This document shows positions 42,184 to 51,607 of a DNA stretch of 64,000 bases, one piece after another. A model generated the notes under the pieces. That model was given only the letters and a program-made list of their open reading frames with translations. It was not told the DNA's origin and searched no databases. The stretch's first letter is position 1; every line of letters begins with the position of its first letter. The stretch spans positions 42,907-106,906 of the forward strand of contig JHVD01000009.1 of assembly GCA_000619965.1 (NCBI GenBank), given 5' to 3'. The DNA comes from Propionibacteriaceae bacterium P6A17 (lineage in GTDB: Bacteria; Actinomycetota; Actinomycetes; Propionibacteriales; Propionibacteriaceae). Position numbers and translations under genes: made by a program.

Positions 42184-42735
42184 ATGGCAAGGCCCAACCC
42201 GAAGTCCCGCGCGCGCGACATGGTGATCTCCATGGCGGTGCTGCTCGTCCCGATCGCGCTGCTGCTGTGGTTCTTCACCATGGAGCCCGAGGCGAAGGTG
42301 GAAGCCATCGACGTCGCCCCGCAGCTTGCGCGCGCCGAGGCCGAGTCGCCGTACCCCGTGCTCAGGGCCACGAATCTGCCCGACGGGTGGACGCCGGTGC
42401 GCGCCGCCTGGGCGAAGGATGGGTCGAAGTGGATCGACGAGCAGCCCGCCGTCGGCAACGCCTGGCTGGTGGGCTACATGGGGCCCGACGGCTTCTACTA
42501 CGGCGTTGAGCAGCGCGACCGGGCGGCCGACGCGGTCATCGAGCGACTGACGCGTCAGGGCCGCGAGACGGGCGAGACGGTGCAGGCCGCAGGGCTGGAG
42601 TGGAAGTCGTACGAGTCGAAGGACGGGCGGACGAAGAGCCTCGTCGCCCAGAAGGACGGCATGGTGGCCGTCATCGCCGCCGATGCGGAGCTCGAGGCCG
42701 TGAAAGCCTTCGCGACGACGCTGTCCGCTGACTGA
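42184..42735 (+). CDS. DUF4245 membrane-anchored protein
   Basis: A 183-residue protein with one N-terminal membrane helix (about 14-32, VISMAVLLVPIALLLWFF) and an outside domain of about 140 residues (NLPDGWTPVRAAWAKDG, VGYMGPDGFYYGVEQ). It matches DUF4245, an actinobacterial family regularly found beside xseA/xseB. Function unknown. It follows uppS by 25 bp on the same strand. Confidence 0.85.
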   Translation: MARPNPKSRARDMVISMAVLLVPIALLLWFFTMEPEAKVEAIDVAPQLARAEAESPYPVLRATNLPDGWTPVRAAWAKDGSKWIDEQPAVGNAWLVGYMGPDGFYYGVEQRDRAADAVIERLTRQGRETGETVQAAGLEWKSYESKDGRTKSLVAQKDGMVAVIAADAELEAVKAFATTLSAD

Positions 42736-42778
42736 GGCGCGTCGCGCGATCCGAACGAGGCCCTCGGCGCATCACACC

Positions 42779-42982
42779 GTGACCCTGACCGCCGACGAGG
42801 CGCTGGTCCTGCTCGACTGGTTGGGCCGGCACGAGAATCCCGGCGATCTGCCTGCCGACGACGCCGAGCAGCGAGCGTTGTGGAACCTGGCGGCCTCGCT
42901 GGAGTCCGTCATCTCGGAGACACTCGATCCCGAGTACGCCAGCCGTCTCGCCGAGGCCCAGGCTCGCCTGACCGCTCAGTGA
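42779..42982 (+). CDS. Small conserved-looking protein
   Basis: A 67-residue acidic, helical protein (MTLTADEALVLLDWLGRHENPGDLPADDAEQRALWNLAASLESVISETLDPEY). It starts at GTG 42779 and has good coding character, no signal and no membrane segment. No family recognised, though small proteins of this style are common near xseB in actinobacteria. It ends 21 bp from the convergent xseB stop. Confidence 0.6.
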   Translation: MTLTADEALVLLDWLGRHENPGDLPADDAEQRALWNLAASLESVISETLDPEYASRLAEAQARLTAQ

Positions 42983-43003
42983 TCGCCCGCCGCGCCGCGC
43001 CTC

Positions 43004-43201
43004 TCAGCGATCGGCGTCCTCGCGGGCCTTGGCGACCTGCTCCTTCGCGCCGTCGAGGTGGGCCTGACAGATCTTCGCCAGCTCCTCCCCGCGCGACCAC
43101 AGCTCCATCGACTCTGCGAGCGGCACGCCGCCGGACTCGAGCTTGCGCACCACCTCGACGAGCTGCTCGCGGGCTGCCTCGTAGGTGAGCTGGTCACTCA
43201 T
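43004..43201 (-). CDS. xseB: Exodeoxyribonuclease VII small subunit
   Basis: A 65-residue XseB (MSDQLTYEAAREQLVEVVRKLESGGVPLAESMELWSRGEELAKICQAHLDGAKEQV), the usual short coiled-coil subunit. It combines with XseA to degrade single-stranded DNA from both ends. The start overlaps the xseA 3' end by 8 bp, so the two are coupled. Confidence 0.92.
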   Translation of the reverse strand: MSDQLTYEAAREQLVEVVRKLESGGVPLAESMELWSRGEELAKICQAHLDGAKEQVAKAREDADR

Positions 43202-44417
43202 CGCGGTTCCTTTCGGTGATGTGCGTGACGTCGAGGGCGAGCTCGCCGTCGGAGAGGTAGGCGTGGACGCTGGCGCCGACGGCGGTGTCCTTGATTGACG
43301 AGACAGTCCCGTCGTCGCCGACGAGGACGGCGTAGCCGCGTTCGAGGGTCTTCTTCGGCGACATCGCGCGGACCCCGGCCAGCAGGCGCTGGAGCTCGCC
43401 GGTCTCATCGCGGAGGCGGCCGTCGATGGCGCCGCGAAGTTGGTGGCGAAGCAGCGCGAGGCGGTCGTAGTGGGCGACGAAGGCGCTGGTCGGGTCGAGG
43501 AGTACGGGGCGGGAGCGGAGGTCGTCGAGGAGGCGCTGTTCCTGCACCAGCCGCTGCTCGACGGCCTGCCGGAGGCGGGAGCGGGCCTCGTCGACGAGCG
43601 CCAGCTCCTGCGCGACGTCGGGCACGACGAGCTTCGCCGCGTCGGTGGGCGTGGAGGCGCGGACGTCGGCCACAAGATCGAGGATGGGGGAGTCGGCCTC
43701 ATGGCCGATGGCGGAGACGACGGGGGTGCGCGCGGCGGCGACGGCCCGGACGAGGCCCTCGTCGGAGAAGGGCAGGAGGTCCTCGAGTGCCCCGCCGCCG
43801 CGGGCGATCACGATGACGTCCACCAGCGGGTCCTCGTCGAGGGCCTTAAGCGCGCGCATCACCCCGGCGGCCGCCTGCGGGCCCTGCACCAGCGAGTGCT
43901 CGACGCGGAACTGCGCCGCGGGCCAGCGGCGCCGGGCATTGGTGAGGACATCGCGCTCGGCGTCGGAGTTGCGGCCGGCGATGAGGCCGATGCAGCGGGG
44001 AAGGAACGGGAGTCGTCGCTTGCGGAGCGGGTCGAACAGCCCCTCGGCCTGCAGCTTGCGCTTGCGCTGCTCGATCTCGGCGAGCAGCCGCCCCTCGCCC
44101 GCGACGTGTACCTCCAGCACCTCGAGGGAGAGTTGCGTGCTGCGTTCGTACACGCGGGGCGTGACGCGGGCGACGACGCTCGATCCCTCGGGCAGCGGGC
44201 CGGCCACGTCGAGGACGCGGGCGGTCGTCGTCGCAGTGCAGGAGAATTCCCCGTGAGGGTCGCGCAACGTCAGGAACTGCGTCGGCGCGTTGCGGCGCTT
44301 GATCTCCACCACCTGCGCCTCGACCCACACCTCGCCCAATCGCTCCACCCAACCCTTGACGGCCTGGATGATGCGGCCGAGGGGCTGGGGCTCGTCGCGG
44401 GAGCTCGTGAGCGCCAT
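43194..44417 (-). CDS. xseA: Exodeoxyribonuclease VII large subunit
   Basis: A 407-residue XseA: an N-terminal OB fold (about 10-100), the catalytic core with the IARGGGALEDLLPFSDEGLVRAVA motif and AIGHEADSPILDLVADVRASTPTDAA, then a long coiled coil and a short C-terminal domain (LERGYAVLVGDDG). Complete. The start at 44417 touches the stop of the gene before it. Together with xseB and the divergent ispH this is a conserved actinobacterial block. Confidence 0.94.
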   Translation of the reverse strand: MALTSSRDEPQPLGRIIQAVKGWVERLGEVWVEAQVVEIKRRNAPTQFLTLRDPHGEFSCTATTTARVLDVAGPLPEGSSVVARVTPRVYERSTQLSLEVLEVHVAGEGRLLAEIEQRKRKLQAEGLFDPLRKRRLPFLPRCIGLIAGRNSDAERDVLTNARRRWPAAQFRVEHSLVQGPQAAAGVMRALKALDEDPLVDVIVIARGGGALEDLLPFSDEGLVRAVAAARTPVVSAIGHEADSPILDLVADVRASTPTDAAKLVVPDVAQELALVDEARSRLRQAVEQRLVQEQRLLDDLRSRPVLLDPTSAFVAHYDRLALLRHQLRGAIDGRLRDETGELQRLLAGVRAMSPKKTLERGYAVLVGDDGTVSSIKDTAVGASVHAYLSDGELALDVTHITERNRDE

Positions 44418-45155
44418 CTACTGCCGATCCCACAGGCCGGACGAGGCCGTCAGCGTGAAGGTGCCGAGGACGACGTTGCCTGGCTGGAGATCGAAGTGGG
44501 CGGGCATGGCGAACGCCAACGGCACCACTGATCGGCCGACCCCATACCAAAACGGCTTGCCGGTGAGCTCATTCGTGCGCCGCCAAGCGCTCTCCACCGT
44601 CATTCCGACGAGCGCCCTCGGCGACAGCTGTTCCGGCGGAAGGATGCCCTCGGCGACGATCGATGTCGACGCCAGCGTGCGCGACGACCAGATCGCATCC
44701 TCCTCCGGGCGGCGGGCCCGGAAGTCGTCCTCGTCGGCGTAGACGTCCGCGCGCACGCAGATCGCGCCGACGAACAGTTGCGCGATCAGCGCCACGGTGC
44801 CGTCGTCGCCGGGCTTGCGCTCGGGATACTGCGTGGGATCGTCGACGAGCATCAGCAGCTCGATCGACTCGCCCTCGGCCGGCAGCAGCGTCACCCGCGC
44901 CAGCCGCTCGCCGACGCGGTGGACCGTCGCGCGCTGGTGCTCCGCCGACGCCAACGCGGGCATCGTCGTCACCTCGGACCCCTTGCGGCGGACGACGGAA
45001 AGCCGGGCACCCGAAGGGTCGGTGAACGCGGCCAGCAGATCGAAACCTGGCACCTTCTGCAAGCCGCGCACGTGGCCGGTGGCGACGGCTGCGGAGAGGA
45101 GCTTCGTCGGATCATCGGTGTCGAAACCGAGAGTCTGGTACTCGGGAGCCTGCAT
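44418..45155 (-). CDS. Unknown protein upstream of xseA
   Basis: A 245-residue soluble protein ([31 protein letters not shown], later [39 protein letters not shown]). The first part recalls a VOC-like or tandem beta-sheet fold, the last part an OB-like barrel, but I do not recognise a family. The start at 45155 has TAGTCT seven bases upstream. It directly abuts xseA (stop codon at 44418), so it is probably cotranscribed with the exonuclease and might be a nucleic-acid-linked protein. Confidence 0.7.
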   Translation of the reverse strand: MQAPEYQTLGFDTDDPTKLLSAAVATGHVRGLQKVPGFDLLAAFTDPSGARLSVVRRKGSEVTTMPALASAEHQRATVHRVGERLARVTLLPAEGESIELLMLVDDPTQYPERKPGDDGTVALIAQLFVGAICVRADVYADEDDFRARRPEEDAIWSSRTLASTSIVAEGILPPEQLSPRALVGMTVESAWRRTNELTGKPFWYGVGRSVVPLAFAMPAHFDLQPGNVVLGTFTLTASSGLWDRQ

Positions 45156-45223
45156 GTGCCCCAGACTACTTGCCCCCACCGACAGCGGGCGCCGACGCCG
45201 GCCCACCACCTACACTGGGGGGC

Positions 45224-46186
45224 ATGTCCGAGAAGCGAGTTGTCGTCGCCGCTCCCCGCGGGTACTGCGCGGGCGTCGACCGAGCCGTCATCACCGTCGA
45301 GAAGTCACTCGACCTCTACGAGGGCCCCGTGTACGTGCGCAAGGAGATCGTGCACAACAAGCACGTCGTCGAAAACCTGGAGGAGCGCGGCGCGATCTTC
45401 GTCGACGAGCTCGACCAGGTGCCCGAGGGCTCGACCGTGGTGTTCTCGGCGCACGGCGTCTCACCGGCGGTGCGCGACGAGGCCGGCCGCCGCATGTTGA
45501 AGGCGGTCGATGCGACCTGCCCGCTGGTGACGAAGGTGCACCACGAGGCGAAGCGGTTCGCGAAGGACGACATCACGATCCTGCTGATTGGCCACGACGG
45601 CCACGAGGAGGTCGAGGGCACGATGGGCGAGGCGCCCGAGCACACGATCCTCGTCGAATCGCCGTCGGACGTGGACTCGCTCGAGCTCCCCGAGGGCGCC
45701 AACGTGGCGTGGCTGTCGCAGACCACCTTGTCGGTGGACGAGACGATGGAGATCGTGCGGCGCTTGCGGGAGAAGTTCCCGCAGCTGCAGGACCCGCCGT
45801 CGGACGACATCTGCTACGCGACGCAGAACCGCCAGATGGCCGTGAAGCAGATCGCCTCCAAGGGTTGCGACCTGATGATCGTCGTCGGCTCCAACAACTC
45901 CTCCAACACGAAGCGCCTCGTCGAAGTGGCATTGGAGGCCGGCGCGAAGGCGAGCTACCGCGTCGACAACCACACCGAGATCCGCGACGAGTGGCTCGAC
46001 GGCGCCGACGTGGTGGGCGTCACCTCCGGCGCGTCGGTGCCCGACCGGCTCGTGCAGGGAGTGCTGGAGTTTCTCGAGTCCAAGGGCTACCCGAAGGCCG
46101 AGGAGGAGCGACTGACCGAGGAGACGCTCCACTTCGCGCTGCCGCCCGAACTGCGCAAGGACATCCGCAGCGCCGTCCGGCACTGA
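45224..46186 (+). CDS. ispH: 4-hydroxy-3-methylbut-2-enyl diphosphate reductase
   Basis: A 320-residue IspH (LytB). It is the last enzyme of the MEP isoprenoid pathway, making IPP and DMAPP with an iron-sulfur cluster held by three Cys: [11 protein letters not shown] (Cys15), [12 protein letters not shown] and [17 protein letters not shown]. All conserved His (HNKHVV, HEAKRF, AEHTI) and the EE motif are visible. TACACT lies seven bases before the ATG. It feeds the cis-prenyltransferase encoded nearby. Confidence 0.95.
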   Translation: MSEKRVVVAAPRGYCAGVDRAVITVEKSLDLYEGPVYVRKEIVHNKHVVENLEERGAIFVDELDQVPEGSTVVFSAHGVSPAVRDEAGRRMLKAVDATCPLVTKVHHEAKRFAKDDITILLIGHDGHEEVEGTMGEAPEHTILVESPSDVDSLELPEGANVAWLSQTTLSVDETMEIVRRLREKFPQLQDPPSDDICYATQNRQMAVKQIASKGCDLMIVVGSNNSSNTKRLVEVALEAGAKASYRVDNHTEIRDEWLDGADVVGVTSGASVPDRLVQGVLEFLESKGYPKAEEERLTEETLHFALPPELRKDIRSAVRH

Positions 46187-46187
46187 C

Positions 46188-46253
46188 GGGGCTGATCCAG
46201 CGTCGGCGGGTGCGGGCGGGTGCTGGCGGGGCTGACCCAGCGGTGGCGGGTGC
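46188..46253. repeat. Two 26-bp direct repeats
   Basis: The unit at 46188-46213 (starting GGGGCTGATCCAGCG) recurs at 46228-46253 with three mismatches, a 40-bp period, right after the ispH stop. The spacer is also GC-repetitive. The remaining bases to 46385 contain no gene. Confidence 0.6.
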
Positions 46254-46385
46254 AACCTGTGCGGCTCAGACGCGGAACAAGTGACGGATGAATGGTTTCA
46301 CCTCGGGGTAATTCACGCGTTCGTCACACGACGTTCAGGTGGGACGGGAAGACTGACCAGGTCCGTTCGTAACTGGAGGCAACCC

Positions 46386-47516
46386 ATGCGCCTGACCCGC
46401 CGAGCATTCCTCTCCGTCGCAGCGACGGTCGTCGCCGCGAGCGCCGTCGTCCCGCCCGTGTCCCATGCCGACGACCCGTTCACCGTCCTCGTCGCCACCA
46501 ACGAGCCCTATGGCACCTACCACATTCGCGGGATGGTCGACCATGTCGAGTCGCAGGGCGGCCGGATCGCGCTCGTCGCGCCCGACCTCGACCACCCCAC
46601 GGCTGATCCAGTGGAAGTCATCACGCTCGATCAGGCAAAGGCGTGGGACGCCGACCTGCTCGTCGTCAACGGCGCCACCGAGTGGCCGGCGACGGTGGTC
46701 CAGTCGCTGCCCGAGCGCGACGTGGTCGCGAGCTCGCTCGCCTACCTGAAGCCCGAGGAGGCCCCGGGCGCGGCCGCGATCCGCGAGCGTCTCGTCGGGG
46801 CCACGGCCCAGTCGAGCGATGAGGCGAAGGTGTTCGCGGCGCACTTCGGGATGCCAGCGTCCGAGATCTCCGTCGTCGGCAACGTCAACCTCGACAACGT
46901 CCCCGCCTACCAGCCAGCGGGAGGGACGGTCCTCGTCGCGACGTCGGTGACGAAGTCGTCGACGACGGGCGGCTCCGCGCCGGGCACCCAGCTGTTGCTG
47001 GACACCGCCGCTGCGCTCGAGGCCGAGGGTTACCACATCCGCGTCGGACTGCACCCGCGCGAGGATCGCACCTTGTGGGAGCAGTACGAGATCGCAGAGG
47101 AGGGCACCATCGCCGCCTCCGCGACGGCCGAAGTCGTCGTCGGCATTCCCGGCTCGGTCTTTCCGCCGGTCGCGGCCGTCGGTGCGCCGCTCGTCGGCAT
47201 CACCGACCCCGCGCTCACCGTGCCCGACTACCTGCTGAAGCTGTCGGCCACCGCGTCCACCGTCGATGAGGTCGTCGCGGCGGTGAAGACTGCATGGAAG
47301 CCGGAGCCGTTAGAGCTCGAGGCTGTGGTGGGGCCCGTCGGTGGGTCCGCCGAGCGGCTCTGGGACTACTGGATGACCGCCGCCGCCAAGGACGACCAGC
47401 CGAAGCCTTCGCCGTCGGCTACTGCGTCCGCCCCGGCTCAGTCCGCCTCGCCCTCAGCGCCAGTGAAACCGGGTCTCCCTCATACGGGCGTCGCGGGCGT
47501 CGGCCTGGCAGTTTGA
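46386..47516 (+). CDS. Tat-exported protein with a truncated LPxTG wall signal
   Basis: A 376-residue protein. A twin-arginine signal (MRLTRRAFLSVAATVVAASA, cut near SHA) leads to a domain of about 290 residues (FTVLVATNEPYGTYHIRGMVDHVESQGGRIALVAP...) that looks like a cell-wall-binding-repeat-2/ArsC-free Rossmann-like repeat region with two related halves; the function is unknown. A Pro/Ser/Ala linker then ends in LPHTG followed by only eight residues (VAGVGLAV). The membrane helix and basic tail required by sortase are missing. GGAGG lies upstream of the ATG. Confidence 0.7.
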   Translation: MRLTRRAFLSVAATVVAASAVVPPVSHADDPFTVLVATNEPYGTYHIRGMVDHVESQGGRIALVAPDLDHPTADPVEVITLDQAKAWDADLLVVNGATEWPATVVQSLPERDVVASSLAYLKPEEAPGAAAIRERLVGATAQSSDEAKVFAAHFGMPASEISVVGNVNLDNVPAYQPAGGTVLVATSVTKSSTTGGSAPGTQLLLDTAAALEAEGYHIRVGLHPREDRTLWEQYEIAEEGTIAASATAEVVVGIPGSVFPPVAAVGAPLVGITDPALTVPDYLLKLSATASTVDEVVAAVKTAWKPEPLELEAVVGPVGGSAERLWDYWMTAAAKDDQPKPSPSATASAPAQSASPSAPVKPGLPHTGVAGVGLAV

Positions 47517-47534
47517 GCGGGGTGTTTCGGGGTT

Positions 47535-47628
47535 GGCGTGACGGGTTGCGGTCCAGTTTGGTTGTCTGCGGTGTGTCGGGGCCTTGGGAGTGATCTGGTC
47601 GTCAATCCGTCACGCCGCGGCGTGACGG
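47535..47628. repeat. Dispersed repeat with 22-bp palindrome between convergent genes
   Basis: Positions 47535-47556 match the outer left arm of the 15404 repeat at 20 of 22 bases (GGCGTGACGGGTTGCGGTCC here). At 47607-47628 there is a perfect 22-base palindrome made of CCGTCACGCC, GC and GGCGTGACGG. It lies between the exported-protein gene and ilvA, so it can also serve as a terminator for both. Confidence 0.6.
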
Positions 47629-47688
47629 CGCGCACCCACGGGGCGCCCCGCGCCGGCGCAACCGGCGGGTGGCGTCCCGGGCACCGAC

Positions 47689-48966
47689 CTAGATGAGGAA
47701 GCGGAACAGCGGCGAGCCCGGCGTGATGAGCTCGACCTCCATGCCCACCTCAGCGATGCGTTGCATGAGAAACTCGTAGTCACCCGGGTTTCCGAGCTCG
47801 ATGCCGACGACGGCCGGCCCCGTCTCGCGGGACGACCGCTTGATGTACTCGAAGTGCGTGATGTCGTCGTCGGGGCCGAGCACCTCGTCGAGGAAACGGC
47901 GCAGCGCGCCGGGCTGCTGCGGGAAGCTCACGAGGAAGTATCGCTTGCGCCCCTCATGGATCAGGGACCGCTCGACGACTTCCGCGTAGCGAGCCACGTC
48001 ATTGTTGCCACCCGAGACGAGGACGAGGACCCTCGCCGCGGCTGGGAGCTGGACTCGGTTGCCGACGCCGCCCGTCGGCAGAGCCGCCGCGGCGAGCGCT
48101 CCCGCAGGCTCGGCGATGATGCCGTCCACCTGGTACATGGCCAGCATTTCGCTGCACACCTGACCCTCCGGCACGCGGATGAGCTCCGGCTTGGCCTCGC
48201 GGATCACCTCGAACGGGATGTCACCCACGCGCGACACCGCAGCCCCGTCGACGAACGTGTCGATGTCGTGCAACTGCACCGGACGTCCGGCGGACAGCGC
48301 CGCCGCCACGCACGGCGCTCCTGCCGGCTCGACGCCGATGATGCGCACCTCGGGATGATTGGCGCGCAGCCAGGCCGCTCCGCCGGCGAGGAGACCGCCA
48401 CCGCCGACGGGGATCAGCACCACGTCGGGCACGAACCCGAGCTGCTCCACCGCCTCCGCCACACTCGTCGCCTGCCCGGCGATGGTGCGCGGATCGTCGA
48501 AGGCCGGCACCAGCACCTTGCCCTGCTCGGCGGCGAACCGCTTCGACGCGTCACTCGCCTCGTCGTAGGTGGAGCCGGCCATCACCAGTTCGACGGCGCC
48601 CTGCCCGATGGCGAGAATTCGCTCACGCTTCTGCCGCGGTGTGGTGTGCGGGACGAAGATCGTTGCGCGGATGCCGAGCCTCGCACACGCGAACGCCACG
48701 CCCTGCGCGTGATTGCCGGCCGAAGCGCACACGACGCCGGCGCGCTGCTCGTCGTCGCCCAACTGCGCGATCAAGTTGTAGGCGCCGCGCAGCTTGTACG
48801 AGCGCACAGGCTGCAGATCCTCCCGCTTCAGCCACACTTCGCAGCCCGTCAGCGACGACAACCTCTCGTTGCGCTGGACTGGGGTGCGCTGGGCCACGCC
48901 GTCGAGGCGCGCGATCGCGCCGGGGAGGAGGGAAGCGAGGTCGGTCAATGCCGTCATGCCGGTCAT
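47689..48966 (-). CDS. ilvA: Threonine ammonia-lyase (threonine dehydratase)
   Basis: A 425-residue PLP enzyme. It deaminates L-threonine to 2-oxobutanoate for isoleucine synthesis. The PLP Lys is in RSYKLRGAYN, with SAGNHAQGVAFA, the PVGGGGLLAG phosphate loop and LVSGGNND; the C-terminal ACT-like domain (about 335-425, GRKRYFLVSFPQQPGALRRFL) indicates allosteric control. It overlaps the rmuC stop by ATGA. Confidence 0.92.
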   Translation of the reverse strand: MTGMTALTDLASLLPGAIARLDGVAQRTPVQRNERLSSLTGCEVWLKREDLQPVRSYKLRGAYNLIAQLGDDEQRAGVVCASAGNHAQGVAFACARLGIRATIFVPHTTPRQKRERILAIGQGAVELVMAGSTYDEASDASKRFAAEQGKVLVPAFDDPRTIAGQATSVAEAVEQLGFVPDVVLIPVGGGGLLAGGAAWLRANHPEVRIIGVEPAGAPCVAAALSAGRPVQLHDIDTFVDGAAVSRVGDIPFEVIREAKPELIRVPEGQVCSEMLAMYQVDGIIAEPAGALAAAALPTGGVGNRVQLPAAARVLVLVSGGNNDVARYAEVVERSLIHEGRKRYFLVSFPQQPGALRRFLDEVLGPDDDITHFEYIKRSSRETGPAVVGIELGNPGDYEFLMQRIAEVGMEVELITPGSPLFRFLI

Positions 48967-50303
48967 TCTCCCACCGTCGGCACCTCCTGCGCAGCCTCGG
49001 GTTCGGGAGCTGAGGGTGTCGTCGGCACCTGCTGTGCAGCCGTGAGCTCCGGAGCCGACGGCGCGTTCGGCACCACCTCCACCGGCCCCAGCTCGGCGAG
49101 TTCGGCGCCCGTGCCGGTGAGCTCCCCAAACCGCCGCGCCTGCACGAGCACGCGTGACTCGAGACTCGCGATCGCTTTGTTGTAGTTGGTGACCGCCTGC
49201 GTGAGCCCGCGTCCGGCAGCCGCGAAATGCGTCCCCATCGTCGCGAGCCGACGGTGCAACTCGCGCCCCAGCTCCACCACCTTCGCCGCCGACTCCGCCA
49301 GCGACTCCTGCGTCCAGCCATGCGCGACGATGTGCAGCATCGGGATGAGGATGCCGGGGGAGGCGAGCATCACGCGCCGTCTGGCGGCGTAGTCGTGGAG
49401 GTCGGGAATTCGCTCTTGCGCGAGCCGGTACGACTCATCGGAGCCCAGATACAGCACGACGAATTCCGGCGAGGCGAGGCTCAGATCCCAGTAGCGCTTG
49501 TCGGCCAAGGCGTCCACGTGCTTGCGGACGTGCCGGGCGAAGTCGTCGAGATGCCGCTGTTGCTGTGCCTCGTCATCGGTGTTGTAGGCCTCGAGCAGGG
49601 CCGCCAGCGGCACCTTCGAGTCGACGAAGATCTCCTTGCCGCCGGCCAGATGCACGACCATGTCGGGGCGCTGGGCGTTGCCGTCGGACGCGGTGGCCTG
49701 GGGCTGCTCGTCGAAGTCGACTCGCTCGGTGAGGCCCGAGACCTCCACCATCCGCCGCAGGCTCTGCTCCCCCCACGAGCCGCGCACCTGCGGCGTGCGG
49801 AGCGCGTTCGACAGCCCGCGGGTCTCGAGCCGCAACGCCTCGCCCGACGACTGCACCGCGGCCACATGGGTGCGCAGCTCGGCCGTCATCCGCACACGCT
49901 CCCTCTCGACGGCCTCGATCCGCTCCTGCAACACCTTCAGGCCCTCCGCCACCGGCGCGACGAGGTCCTGCGCCGTCTGCTGGCGCTGCTGGGCGAGCTG
50001 CTCGGCCGACAGCGCCCGGAACTGCGCCTGCAGCGACTCGCGATCGGCGGTGACCTCGCGGGCCCGCTGCAGTGCCGCGTCGCGCTCGCCCTCCGCACGC
50101 GCGAGCCGGGCGGTCACCGTCGCGACCTCCGCCCGCGCCTCTGCCACGCCGGCACGCACTTCCGCGACCGTGGCGTCCCTGTCTGCGACGTCGGCCCTCA
50201 GCTCCGCGAGCTGCGCGGCAGCGCGCGACCGGGCCAGCCACCAGCCGCCCAGCGCGCCGACGACCACGGCGAGCAACACCGTCGGGATCATCCAAGACTC
50301 CAT
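48963..50303 (-). CDS. rmuC: DNA recombination protein RmuC
   Basis: A 446-residue RmuC: one N-terminal membrane helix (MIPTVLLAVVVGALGGWWLA), a long coiled coil (about 30-150), then the RmuC nuclease-like core with RGSWGEQSLRRMVEVSG, FVDSKVPLAALLEAY, HVRKHVDALADKRYW and GILIPMLHIVAHGW. The family limits inversion at short inverted repeats and has been linked to restriction of foreign DNA. The C-terminus is a Pro/Ala-rich tail. Earlier Met codons at 50312 and 50327 are possible starts. Confidence 0.9.
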   Translation of the reverse strand: MESWMIPTVLLAVVVGALGGWWLARSRAAAQLAELRADVADRDATVAEVRAGVAEARAEVATVTARLARAEGERDAALQRAREVTADRESLQAQFRALSAEQLAQQRQQTAQDLVAPVAEGLKVLQERIEAVERERVRMTAELRTHVAAVQSSGEALRLETRGLSNALRTPQVRGSWGEQSLRRMVEVSGLTERVDFDEQPQATASDGNAQRPDMVVHLAGGKEIFVDSKVPLAALLEAYNTDDEAQQQRHLDDFARHVRKHVDALADKRYWDLSLASPEFVVLYLGSDESYRLAQERIPDLHDYAARRRVMLASPGILIPMLHIVAHGWTQESLAESAAKVVELGRELHRRLATMGTHFAAAGRGLTQAVTNYNKAIASLESRVLVQARRFGELTGTGAELAELGPVEVVPNAPSAPELTAAQQVPTTPSAPEPEAAQEVPTVGE

Positions 50304-50356
50304 GCCAGCCATGGTGTCAGCCAGCACCGACAGTTTCGGACGCTAGGCTGGCGGGC

Positions 50357-51607
50357 ATGCAGTCGCACATCCAGGATCTCGCCGACTTCGTCGTCGCCTC
50401 ACCCACCTCCTACCACGCTGCCGCCACCATCGCCCAGCGCCTGCGCGATGCCGGGTTCGAGGAGCTCGACGAGCGCCGGCCGTGGGAGAGCGTCGCCGGG
50501 AAGCGGTTCGTCGTGCGGCACGGTGCCGTCGTGGCCTGGCTCGCGCCCGAGACGCTCGCTGCGGACGCTGGCGCGCGCATCGTCGGCACCCACACGGACT
50601 CGCCTGCATTCAAGGTCAAGCCCGGCGAGTTGCTCACCAGCGCGGGCTGGACCCAGGTGGGCGTCGAGATCTACGGCGGGCCGCTGCTCAACTCGTGGCT
50701 CGACCGAGACCTTGGCATCGCCGGCCGACTCGTCACCACCGACGGCACCCAGCACCTCGTGCGCACCGGCCCCATCTGCCGCATCCCGCAGCTCGCGATC
50801 CACCTCGACCGCACCGCCAACGACGCGCTCACCCTCGACAAGCAGCATCATCTCCAGCCCATCCTCACCATCGCACCCAAGGGCGGGCTCATGGACCACC
50901 TCGCCGCGCTCGCGGGCATCGAGAAGGCCGACATCGCCTACCACGACCTCTACACCTTCGACACGCAGCGTCCCGAGGTCATCGGCCTCCACGACGAATT
51001 CCTCGCCTCCTCACGACTCGACAACCTCGCCTGCACCCACGCGGCCCTCGTCGCCATCGAACAGGCGCAGCTCGGCAACGACCTCCAACTCTTCGCGGCC
51101 TTCGACCACGAGGAGGTGGGCTCGGCCACCACCTCTGGCGCCGCCGGCCCCCTGCTGGAGGACATCCTCGTCCGGCTCGCCGCAGGCTACGGGCTGGGCG
51201 TCGATGCCACCCGCGCGCTCTACGCCCGCTCCACCTGCGTCTCCGCCGACACCGGCCACCTCGTGCACCCCAACTATCCCAACCACCACGACCCCGTCGT
51301 GCGCCCCCAGCCCGGTCAGGGGCCACTGCTCAAGCTGAACGCACAGCAGCGCTACGCCAGCGACGCCGTCGGCTCCGCGCTCTGGATGGATGCCTGCGCA
51401 CGGGCCGGGGTGCCCACGCAGCCGTTCGTGTCCAACAACTCCATGCCCTGCGGCTCGACGATCGGCCCCATCACCGCCACCCGATTGGGTATCACGACGG
51501 TCGACGTCGGCGTGGGACTCCTGTCGATGCACTCCACCCGCGAGCTGTGCAGCGTCGACGACCCCGCGTATCTCTCCCGAGCCCTGGCCTCCTACTGGGC
51601 GGGCTGA
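50357..51607 (+). CDS. M18-family aspartyl aminopeptidase
   Basis: A 416-residue zinc aminopeptidase. Metal ligands are in GTHTDSPAFKVKP (His, Asp), DHEEVGSATT (Glu pair) and MHSTRELCS (His); ARLDNL-type region is SSRLDNLACTHAAL. It removes N-terminal acidic residues. TAGGCT (50344-50349) lies seven bases before the ATG. The 3' end overlaps the convergent ABC ATPase gene by 16 bp. Confidence 0.93.
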   Translation: MQSHIQDLADFVVASPTSYHAAATIAQRLRDAGFEELDERRPWESVAGKRFVVRHGAVVAWLAPETLAADAGARIVGTHTDSPAFKVKPGELLTSAGWTQVGVEIYGGPLLNSWLDRDLGIAGRLVTTDGTQHLVRTGPICRIPQLAIHLDRTANDALTLDKQHHLQPILTIAPKGGLMDHLAALAGIEKADIAYHDLYTFDTQRPEVIGLHDEFLASSRLDNLACTHAALVAIEQAQLGNDLQLFAAFDHEEVGSATTSGAAGPLLEDILVRLAAGYGLGVDATRALYARSTCVSADTGHLVHPNYPNHHDPVVRPQPGQGPLLKLNAQQRYASDAVGSALWMDACARAGVPTQPFVSNNSMPCGSTIGPITATRLGITTVDVGVGLLSMHSTRELCSVDDPAYLSRALASYWAG

